Shown here in pieces: positions 7,992 through 14,535 of a stretch of DNA of 17,899 bases. Location of the stretch: NCBI GenBank assembly GCA_030668065.1, contig DAOUUS010000007.1, positions 1 through 17,899 on the forward strand, given 5' to 3'. Position numbers and translations under genes: made by a program. Source of the stretch: Candidatus Methanophagales archaeon (GTDB taxonomy: Archaea > Halobacteriota > Syntropharchaeia > Alkanophagales > Methanospirareceae). The notes below the pieces were generated by a model. That model did no database searches. It had not been told where the DNA came from and worked only from the letters and a program-made list of their open reading frames with translations. Position 1 is the first letter of the stretch. The number at the start of each line of letters is the position of its first letter.

Positions 7992-9197
7992 ATGAAAGAG
8001 AGCGCAGAAAGCGTCTACAAGCGTGATGCGATAAACTATTACGACCAGCCAATGAGGAGTTCCCGATACGATCCCGTGAAGGTCCGCTGGGAAGATAAGA
8101 TATGCCAGGATCATTATCGTAAAATGGTCAATAGACTGACAGAAGCTGGAGAGAAGTTACGCATCCTCGATTTAGGCTGTGGCATCGGATATGGGTATCA
8201 TCTCATATCGAATATCCTTGATAAGGATGTCCCGGTTGATGCTAAAGATTGTAACCTACTGGATGAGGATGATATTGAGTATTATGTGGGTCTTGACATC
8301 AACCATGAGCTGGTAGATATTGCAAAGGATAAATATAATGATGATAAGAAGGTGACGACCATCCGGTGCGATTTCTTGAATGATGAATACCCCGAGAGGC
8401 CATTCAATATCTTTTTCTCTTCTGGCGTTCCATTCTCTCATCTAAAAGACGCAGAATTTATTTTACTCCTTGAGAAAATATTTGATCACATCAAAAGATT
8501 TGGGACATCGGCATTTCTCGTAGTGGACGTTTTGGGAAGGTACTCGATTGAATGGCAATCTCAGTGGGACGAACCGTCATGGCATATCTACAATATGTCG
8601 TTCTTCAGTGATGGAAAGGAGAAAGAGCAGGCATATATGAACTTCTGGGGCAAAGAATTGAACGACTTTGTGATAGAAGCCGCTAAAAAAGCAGGTGTTA
8701 AAGCAGAATGCTTTGACACGTTTGATCGCTCAATCTTCATCGGCAGGCATATAGACACGAGTAACTTCAACCCAAACCTGAAGAAGATGAGAGCGATGGT
8801 GAATGACTTATTTTATCCACAACAGCGGGCTCCTTTACAGGAGATGTTCATGGACTATACGTATGAGGATGGTCCCGAAGATGTCCAGGAGCATTATAAG
8901 CGGACCACATATTACTGGAATTATACACTCGCGACCGCATGCAGCTATCTTGATATACCAATTCCTGATTGGTTTAAAATCAATGAGACATACCCAATCC
9001 CAGCATCTTTGAAGAGCGGCCAGGAGCAGCTCGGCCGGGTCGTCAAAGATAAAGAGCGATATAAGCAGACAGACGACTTCAGGGCGGATGTAGTTGAGCC
9101 TTCGCTGGGTTATCTTCTGCGCAATATCGAACACGATTATTCCAAAGGTTTGGGCGCAGCACATACGCTCATATCTATCTTTGAGGTGATTCCATGA
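7992..9197 (+). CDS. SAM-dependent class I methyltransferase with uncharacterised C-terminal region
   Basis: 401 residues. Residues about 55-200 form a Rossmann methyltransferase domain: motif I ILDLGCGIGYGY (Asp60 to Gly68), an acidic ribose-binding YVGLDINHE, and RCDFLNDEYPERPFNIFF for the adenine/post-II region. Residues about 220-401 are not a family I recognise; they contain many aromatic and acidic residues and no membrane segment. The substrate cannot be told. The first residues lack a Shine-Dalgarno and a TATA box sits 30 bp upstream, suggesting a leaderless transcript. The 3' end overlaps the HAD gene by ATGA, so the two are translationally coupled and likely act together, under the divergent promoter shared with lrp. 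Confidence 0.85.
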   Translation: MKESAESVYKRDAINYYDQPMRSSRYDPVKVRWEDKICQDHYRKMVNRLTEAGEKLRILDLGCGIGYGYHLISNILDKDVPVDAKDCNLLDEDDIEYYVGLDINHELVDIAKDKYNDDKKVTTIRCDFLNDEYPERPFNIFFSSGVPFSHLKDAEFILLLEKIFDHIKRFGTSAFLVVDVLGRYSIEWQSQWDEPSWHIYNMSFFSDGKEKEQAYMNFWGKELNDFVIEAAKKAGVKAECFDTFDRSIFIGRHIDTSNFNPNLKKMRAMVNDLFYPQQRAPLQEMFMDYTYEDGPEDVQEHYKRTTYYWNYTLATACSYLDIPIPDWFKINETYPIPASLKSGQEQLGRVVKDKERYKQTDDFRADVVEPSLGYLLRNIEHDYSKGLGAAHTLISIFEVIP

Positions 9198-10057
9198 ACT
9201 TCAGCTTCTTGACCGATTGTGGTTATTTACCAGCAGATCAGTTGAATGAACGAGACTGGAGCGATATAACGTTGGGCACAGAGGATGTAAGGGCTATAAC
9301 GTCGCATATATTCAGCATATCTGAAGATATAGACCCGGTCCAGTTTTTATCCATTGACGACCGGCGGATTATGTTGTATTTTTATTGCGATCAAGATACT
9401 GATTATTCGTGGTTTAGCAGAAGACTGGAGCTACGAGATGGGTTCGCCGATAAATACAGGGCAAACTGCACGGATTACGGTATATTAGTCGCAAAAAGGA
9501 ATGTCCACAAAGGGAATGCGGTCAAGCAATTTGCTTCGCTGATTAATGTTCCAATAGATAGGATTGCAAAGTTCGGTGATCAGGGGCAGAAAGGAGGGAA
9601 TGACCATGAGCTTCTCGCATATCCTGGAAGTTTCTCTGTCTATCGCGCGGATAAAGCTAATAGCAACACATTTAACAGTCATGAAGCGTTCAATATATCA
9701 AATGCTGCGGGAACGCTATGGGTGCGTGAGCGATTGAACTTTGTATCTCCAGATAATACAATACTCGAGGCCTCGCAGGATATGCCCTTTACTCAGTTTA
9801 AGGAGACATATCAAGCTGCAGCCTTTGATATGGACGGCACACTGCTATCTGCTGGTGAATCCCGACCTTCAGATGATATGTACAGGATGCTGGCTGCGTT
9901 GCTTAAAAACGGAATACCTATCGCGATTATCACCGCGAGAAACGCAGAAGAGATGGACCGTATGTTCTTGCGTGGATTCAAGAGATACATTGATGAGATA
10001 CACAAAAATCTCTTCTTCTTCCTGTGCAATGGTGCTGCGCTTCTAAACGGTCATTAA
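9194..10057 (+). CDS. HAD-superfamily hydrolase with motifs in permuted order (III-IV-I-II)
   Basis: 287 residues. All four HAD signatures are visible, but the C-terminal ones come first: Lys106 in VHKGNAV (motif III), then GD at 128-129 and ND at 136-137 (motif IV). After a linker come FDMDGTLL (Asp212 nucleophile, Asp214; motif I), IITARN (Thr247; motif II) and CNGA at 278-281, where a C2 cap normally starts. Residues about 1-95 look like the rest of such a cap. The gene may be a true circular permutation of a Cof/IIB-type phosphatase, or the fused tail and head of two tandem HAD domains whose second half was cut off. The stop falls one to three bases before the inverted-repeat arm begins, which favours truncation. 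The start, overlapping the methyltransferase stop, looks natural. Confidence 0.75.
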   Translation: MNFSFLTDCGYLPADQLNERDWSDITLGTEDVRAITSHIFSISEDIDPVQFLSIDDRRIMLYFYCDQDTDYSWFSRRLELRDGFADKYRANCTDYGILVAKRNVHKGNAVKQFASLINVPIDRIAKFGDQGQKGGNDHELLAYPGSFSVYRADKANSNTFNSHEAFNISNAAGTLWVRERLNFVSPDNTILEASQDMPFTQFKETYQAAAFDMDGTLLSAGESRPSDDMYRMLAALLKNGIPIAIITARNAEEMDRMFLRGFKRYIDEIHKNLFFFLCNGAALLNGH

Positions 10058-10139
10058 TCTCCGAATCTTCAGAAAATCCGGTTATTATCTTATTTATCCT
10101 CTAATAACATATTTAAGGCGGTATAAGTAATATATAGCC
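10058..10139 (+). promoter_or_regulatory. Promoter of right amidotransferase
   Basis: Contains CCGAATCTTCAG, AAAATCCGG, TTATCTTATTTATCCTCT and an ATTTAAGG box near 10110, 30 bp before ATG 10140, with no Shine-Dalgarno. It is nearly identical to the inverted left-arm copy. Here it abuts the 3' end of the HAD gene instead of lrp, so the gene has its own promoter even inside this same-strand gene run. Confidence 0.6.
10061..10120 (+). repeat. Second direct copy of the shared regulatory element
   Basis: Direct-repeat partner of 7901-7971 and inverted partner of about 2380-2439. It marks both the inner end of the right inverted-repeat arm and the end of the methyltransferase-HAD segment. Confidence 0.75.
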
Positions 10140-11720
10140 ATGTGTTCGATCTGTGGATTTTTTGCTAAGGAAGAGGTACCGACACGTAAGGTTACCGATA
10201 TGCTCCAGAAGACAGAGCATAGAGGACCTGATGCGCATGGCTTGTATGCCGATGGTAAGATTTTGAGAAGTGATGAGATAAGAGCTTTGGAAAGCAGCGA
10301 AAAGGTGAGAGTGTGTCTTGGACATTCGGAGTTGAATATTGTGAGAGGAAACGAAGATGCAATACAGCCATTGCGGTCGTGTGATGGCACTTTATCGCTA
10401 GTACACAATGGCGAGATATACAACTACCAGGAATTAAGGGGGCTACTGAATAAAGACCGTGGAATAGAGGATGAAGACAACAATAGCAAGATTCTCTTAC
10501 ATCTAATAGATGAGTTATACGATGGCAATCTGCTGAAGACGGTACAGTCGGTAGTAAAGATGCTGAACGGCATGTATGTATTCGCGGTTACAGATGGCGA
10601 TGAGGTCGTAATAGCAAGGGACCCGGTCGGTATAAAACCGGTATATTATGTAGAAGGGGAAGGGAGCGTTTATTTTTGCTCTGAGAAGAAAGGGCTTTAT
10701 GATATAGAAGGTAAAATCGGGAGTGTACCACCCGGAAAGATATTGAGGGCAAATAAAGATGGGATCTCCATACATCAAGGTGTGACAATTGAGCGACCAC
10801 AGATAGATATTACGGATTCTGATGAAGCTGAGACTTTGTATAGCGGTGCTTTAACGGACGCGGTTGAGAAGATGCTGAGGGGCGTAAGTATAGATGAGGT
10901 GGGGATGATCTTCTCTGGTGGTGTAGATTCTGTACTGATTGCAAAGATTATATCGGATTTTGGATGGAATCTCAAATGCTATTGCGTGGGTAAAGAAGAC
11001 TCAGCGGATATAAAGAACGCGGAAAAGGTAGCTAAGGATTTGGGGTTGAATTTACGCATGATTTATGTAGATGAGCGGACCGTGGAGGCGATACTCCCCG
11101 AGATCATCGAAACCATTGAGTTAAACGGTCTTCTTCAGGTAGAGGTTGCGGTACCAATGTACCTTGCAGCGAAGGCGGCATCAAAAGACGGTGTAAAAGT
11201 GATCTTCAATGGCCAGGGAGCGGATGAGTTATTCGCAGGCTATTGGTGGTACAAGGATGTGGTAAGCGAGTTCGGATTCTTGAAACTTCACAACAAGCTA
11301 TGGGAAGACATAGACTTAGCCTATGACGATACGCTTGAAAGGGAAGATAAAGTTACAATGGCAAATTCCGTTGAGTTACGGGTTCCTTACTTAGATAGAA
11401 CTGTTGTACAATGTGCAATGAGAATTTCGCCGAGACTTAAGATAAAGGATGGCGAGGATCCGATCCGGAAATGGGTTCACCGAAGGGTTGCAGCGAGGAT
11501 TGGTGTGCCGTACTATACCGCATATCGAGAGAAGGACATGGCGCAGTCAGGATCGGGTGTGCATAGTCTGGTAAAAAAGGTTGCGGAGGATTTCTTTGAG
11601 GGTAAAACGGTTAAAGAGGTTGTGCTTGCAGATAAGGGCTCGAACTATCGGTACCTGGATGATGATTATGGAACACCGGAGATGTGGGCATATATGCATG
11701 AGATAACAAAGAGCATTTAA
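10140..11720 (+). CDS. Asparagine-synthetase-like amidotransferase (right copy, altered glutamine site)
   Basis: 526 residues, the paralogue of 783-2360. Cys2, HRGPD, HNGEIYN, the PP-loop SGGVDS and NGQGADELFAGY are kept, so the synthetase half looks active. The glutaminase pocket is changed. HSRLSIV has become HSELNIV (Arg64 to Glu, E. coli AsnB Arg49), and DNDSEILLH has become DNNSKILLH (the Asp equivalent to AsnB Asp98 to Asn, plus Glu to Lys). These positions hold the carboxylate and amino group of glutamine, so this copy may be ammonia-dependent or use another nitrogen donor. The last ~120 residues are nearly identical to the left copy, unlike the first 250. It is followed after 2 bp by a small ORF and then mscS, probably in one transcript. 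Confidence 0.88.
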   Translation: MCSICGFFAKEEVPTRKVTDMLQKTEHRGPDAHGLYADGKILRSDEIRALESSEKVRVCLGHSELNIVRGNEDAIQPLRSCDGTLSLVHNGEIYNYQELRGLLNKDRGIEDEDNNSKILLHLIDELYDGNLLKTVQSVVKMLNGMYVFAVTDGDEVVIARDPVGIKPVYYVEGEGSVYFCSEKKGLYDIEGKIGSVPPGKILRANKDGISIHQGVTIERPQIDITDSDEAETLYSGALTDAVEKMLRGVSIDEVGMIFSGGVDSVLIAKIISDFGWNLKCYCVGKEDSADIKNAEKVAKDLGLNLRMIYVDERTVEAILPEIIETIELNGLLQVEVAVPMYLAAKAASKDGVKVIFNGQGADELFAGYWWYKDVVSEFGFLKLHNKLWEDIDLAYDDTLEREDKVTMANSVELRVPYLDRTVVQCAMRISPRLKIKDGEDPIRKWVHRRVAARIGVPYYTAYREKDMAQSGSGVHSLVKKVAEDFFEGKTVKEVVLADKGSNYRYLDDDYGTPEMWAYMHEITKSI

Positions 11721-11722
11721 AA

Positions 11723-11986
11723 ATGGCTGAATGTATTCGTGATGAGGAAATAGAAGTCGCAAAAAGAAAAATCAAAGATTTTATTTGTGTAGGAAACCAA
11801 TTGACTATTTCAAAAGACCAGTTTAAGAATCGTGGATTGTATATTAGCCTTTCTCCTGGGTTATATCCACTCTATGAGGTCATAGATGCTTTGGTAAGAG
11901 AAAATGTCGGTGTGTATCCCAGGTATGCAAAATGTGCGTGCTCTTCCTTGGGGGGTGTAAGTATTGATTGTAACGCACATATCTGA
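11723..11986 (+). CDS. Hypothetical 87-residue protein
   Basis: An open frame starting two bases after the amidotransferase stop, without a clear ribosome site of its own, so translation would depend on the upstream gene. The product starts MAECIRDEEIEVAKRKIKDF, is charged in its first third and contains four cysteines (residues 4, 22, and CAC in YAKCACSS) plus one near the end. I recognise no family. The left-arm homologue is frameshifted, so this may be a real gene kept only here or a chance open frame in a conserved 3' region. Confidence 0.4.
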   Translation: MAECIRDEEIEVAKRKIKDFICVGNQLTISKDQFKNRGLYISLSPGLYPLYEVIDALVRENVGVYPRYAKCACSSLGGVSIDCNAHI

Positions 11987-12008
11987 CTGTGTGGGTGGGG
12001 GTCTCAAG

Positions 12009-12293
12009 ATGCGATTGCAGTGGAAGATAGTTCACGTTTGGAATTCATAAGTTCGCGCAATCGTTACTGCTGAGTGCGTAAAAGAGAAGTTGAAAGAGAA
12101 TGAGGAGAAGTTAAAAATTGCGGACTTACGAATACAGAGAAGAGATTACTGGTACTGAGTATCGAACGAGGAAAAAGTTGGATATACCAAACCAAACGCT
12201 AAAGAGCTAATACGAAAGGCTACGGACTTGTTGTTTATGGCCTTTTGGAATTTTGAAGGCTCTATTCAGGGAGGAATGAAAAGATGCGAATAG
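12009..12293 (+). pseudogene. Degraded small gene between the hypothetical ORF and mscS
   Basis: From ATG 12009 one frame runs 94 codons to TAG 12291-12293 with only two internal stops, TAA 12048-12050 and TGA 12156-12158. The text between them reads like protein: KEKLKENEEKLKIADLRIQR, then after the TGA NEEKVGYTKPNAKELIRKAT and DLLFMAFWNF. One base is missing relative to the left arm near 12024-12030, which suggests a frameshift as well. The left arm lacks most of it (indel between GGAATT copies). I do not recognise the family. This 297-bp gap between annotated genes holds nothing else that I can see except the mscS ribosome site GGGAGG (12269-12274). Confidence 0.4.
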
Positions 12294-13099
12294 AGATATA
12301 TTATGTTGTCGCCATATTAGTCATTGCAATAGCGACATTTGTTGTCGCAACGGTAATAAACAGGATTCTGCTTAGATACTTTAGAGCGGTAAGCGAGAAT
12401 TTGAAGGTAGATGAGACGACTTATGCCGTTACTCGACGCTTAGTTGTTGGTATGGTTTATTTTGGTGGACTGCTACTTATTGTATCCGTGATACCCGCAG
12501 TTAGCGATTTTACGGTGGCATTGTTGGCAGGAGCAGGTTTTGGTGCAATCGTGGTAGGTTTAGCGGCACAAGAAACTCTTTCTGACCACATTGCTGGTAT
12601 TTCCATTGCTATCTCCCGCCCTTTCAGGATGGGGGATGTGCTCACGGTCAAAGGTGAATATGGGACCGTTGAGGACATCTCACTTCGACATACGATAATC
12701 AAGACATGGGCGAATAAACGACTTATAATTCCAAATGCCATCATCGGCAATGAGAAAATCGTTAACTGGTCTATCGGTGACCTCCCGGTGTACTGGCATG
12801 TGGACTTTGGAATCGCATACGATGCGGACATAGACATTGCACGTTCAATTATACTGGACGAGCTCGATAAACATCCTGATGTGATGCAAGAGCAGAATAA
12901 AAAAGCGGATGTAGTTGGACTTTCGGACTTTTCGGTGGATTTGAGGGCGTATTTCTGGGTATGCGATAGACCGACTGCAGGGGGTACGAGCTGTGCTATT
13001 CGCGAATCGGTCAAGAAGAGGTTTGATCTGGAAGGAGTGGAGATTCCGTTCCCGTATAGAACGATAGTATATAAGAAGGATTTGGAGCGTGGAAAATGA
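12284..13099 (+). CDS. MscS-family small-conductance mechanosensitive channel
   Basis: 271 residues from ATG 12284, nine bases after GGGAGG; an ATG at 12276 is followed at once by a stop in its frame. Helices span about 5-27 and 53-72. The pore-lining helix (about 76-104) has the Gly/Ala-rich pattern LLAGAGFGAIVVGLAAQET. The beta domain carries the family signature VEDISLRHTIIKTWANKRLI and IPNA (about 129-152), and a C-terminal alpha/beta domain follows. This is the short, three-helix form of the family. It releases ions and small solutes during hypo-osmotic shock. The gene lies downstream of the amidotransferase and overlaps the second nitrilase gene by ATGA, so the two are made together. 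Its first two-thirds are duplicated in the left arm. Confidence 0.93.
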   Translation: MRIEIYYVVAILVIAIATFVVATVINRILLRYFRAVSENLKVDETTYAVTRRLVVGMVYFGGLLLIVSVIPAVSDFTVALLAGAGFGAIVVGLAAQETLSDHIAGISIAISRPFRMGDVLTVKGEYGTVEDISLRHTIIKTWANKRLIIPNAIIGNEKIVNWSIGDLPVYWHVDFGIAYDADIDIARSIILDELDKHPDVMQEQNKKADVVGLSDFSVDLRAYFWVCDRPTAGGTSCAIRESVKKRFDLEGVEIPFPYRTIVYKKDLERGK

Positions 13100-13878
13100 G
13101 AATAAACATTGTGCAGACAAACTATGATCCGACAGACATAGAAAGGCTGAAAGAACTATTGAGCGATCTGGAAGGGCTAACATGCTTTCCTGAGTGTTTT
13201 GCACTTGGAAGAAGCGGAATTGAAACATTGCAGTATTTAAACAAGGTTAGTGATGAAGGGAAAGAGATTGTAGAGGCGGTTAAGAAGACAGGGAAAACAG
13301 TTATACTCCCGTTAATCGAATGGCACCCAGTTATGTGGAATAGATTTTATAATACGACCTCTGTAATTCACAACGGAGACGTAATCGGCACCTACAGAAG
13401 GGCGGTCACACATCCGATGGAGAAACCATTTATTCAATCGGGTAAGGAGTTCCCGGTATTTGAGATTGATGCTATTACGTTTGGTGTACTGGTATGCTTT
13501 GAAATTGCATTTCCTGAGCTTACACGAATAATCGCACTTAAGGGTGCATCGGTCATATTTGTACCCGCAAGCGCACCTGAAGAGGCGGATTATTTATGGG
13601 AAGCGAGATTGAAAGCGAGGGCGATAGACAATCAACTATTTGTAGTAGGCGTGAATAGATGTGGAGATATAAGAAATGAACGGTATATAGGGAAAAGTAT
13701 GGTTGTATCACCTCGTGGAGAAATCATACATGCATGCAAAAACGGAGAGGAAATTGCATCGGTTGAACTCGATTTGGATGAGATTATAAAAGAGAGGGGT
13801 AGTGAACCCACATTCAGTGAATTTGAGATCGTGGTATATGACAAGTTTTTAGAGCGCTTCAAAGAGGGAAGAGAATGA
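13096..13878 (+). CDS. Nitrilase-superfamily protein lacking the usual catalytic lysine
   Basis: 260 residues, coupled to mscS by a 4-base overlap. The fold markers are present: catalytic-type Glu33 in CFPECFALG, Cys134 in GVLVCFEIAFPE, WEARLKARAIDNQLF and VVSPRGEI. At the place of the triad lysine (normally YRKxHL) it reads GTYRRAVTHP, so Arg102 replaces Lys. The superfamily lysine is considered essential, which suggests a changed or lost amidase activity, or a lysine supplied from Lys110 nearby. It shares only family-level similarity with nitrilase 1 (6689-7420). Placement behind mscS and the amidotransferase suggests a role on an amide made or exported by this operon; that is inference. 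Confidence 0.85.
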   Translation: MRINIVQTNYDPTDIERLKELLSDLEGLTCFPECFALGRSGIETLQYLNKVSDEGKEIVEAVKKTGKTVILPLIEWHPVMWNRFYNTTSVIHNGDVIGTYRRAVTHPMEKPFIQSGKEFPVFEIDAITFGVLVCFEIAFPELTRIIALKGASVIFVPASAPEEADYLWEARLKARAIDNQLFVVGVNRCGDIRNERYIGKSMVVSPRGEIIHACKNGEEIASVELDLDEIIKERGSEPTFSEFEIVVYDKFLERFKEGRE

Positions 13879-14015
13879 GGGATGAACTCATGGGAAATCG
13901 CACTAAGATATAGGTAAATACGATGCCTTAAAAACACTCCGAAAGAAAATAGAAATAGTGTAAGCGGTCTGTGTGAGGAAAATCAAGAGTATGAAGATAA
14001 AAGAGAAAAAGAATA

Positions 14016-14025
14016 TTTTTAAATA
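14016..14025 (+). promoter_or_regulatory. TATA box for the CBS-antiporter pair
   Basis: TTTTTAAATA lies 21-30 bp before ATG 14046, with no Shine-Dalgarno between, so a leaderless transcript is likely. The spacer 13879-14015 contains no gene that I can support. Confidence 0.5.
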
Positions 14026-14045
14026 TCGAAATCGTTTATAAAATA

Positions 14046-14531
14046 ATGGCAAAAGGGAAACAGTTGATACCTCAATTTTATGAAATCCTTGCAAAAGATA
14101 TCATGGATAAGAGGATAGGGGATATGCCGCTAATAGAACAAGATGCGAGCATGGAATGCGTTTTATCTATCCTAACAGGAAGGGATCATGTCTGGGTTGT
14201 AGAAAGCAAAGGAAGCAAAGAGTTGGTAGGAATAATAACAGAACACGACATTTTAGATATTTTTTCCCCGAGAAAAGAAGTTTCATTCTTTGGATTGCCC
14301 AGTAAAAAGTCTTTACATTATGAAACATTTGAGAAAGCCGGGCACATAATGTCCCGGAATCCAATAAGATGCAGACCAGAGGAAAAAGTGGAAGATGCTT
14401 TAAACAAAATGATTGATCACAGGGTGAGAAGAATTCCGGTAGTAGAAAACAGTGAAATAATAGGTGAGATAACACTGCATCATTTGATAAGGAAATTTTA
14501 CGCTTTTATAAAAATTCCGATTGAAGAATAA
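14046..14531 (+). CDS. Paired CBS-domain protein
   Basis: 161 residues with two CBS motifs: about 14-80 (LAKDIMDKRIGDMPLIEQDA through VGIITEHDILDIF) and about 93-150 (AGHIMSRNPIRCRPEEKVED through VRRIPVVENSEIIGEITLHH). CBS pairs bind adenine nucleotides (ATP, AMP, SAM) and usually regulate a partner protein. There is no other domain. The antiporter gene begins 4 bp after the stop codon, so this is probably its cytoplasmic regulatory subunit, sensing energy state or ionic strength. Confidence 0.9.
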   Translation: MAKGKQLIPQFYEILAKDIMDKRIGDMPLIEQDASMECVLSILTGRDHVWVVESKGSKELVGIITEHDILDIFSPRKEVSFFGLPSKKSLHYETFEKAGHIMSRNPIRCRPEEKVEDALNKMIDHRVRRIPVVENSEIIGEITLHHLIRKFYAFIKIPIEE

Positions 14532-14535
14532 GATT

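Larger units (their letters stand above)
10061..12710 (+). repeat. Right arm of the large inverted repeat
   Basis: Inverted partner of 1-2449, carrying the amidotransferase, small ORF and mscS in the same order. The outer end seen here (12710) is set by the window edge on the other side, so the true arm may reach further into mscS or the second nitrilase. It is longer than the left arm because of about 207 extra bases between 12040 and 12252. Confidence 0.9.

Noticed and set aside
12156..12158. In-frame TGA as selenocysteine
   Set aside because: The same frame has a TAA upstream and a likely frameshift, the context is not a redox motif, and no SECIS-like hairpin was evident. Decay is simpler.
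1..12710. Composite transposon or integrative element bounded by the inverted arms
   Set aside because: No transposase, integrase, terminal inverted repeats, target duplications or tRNA attachment site were seen; the arms consist of ordinary genes.
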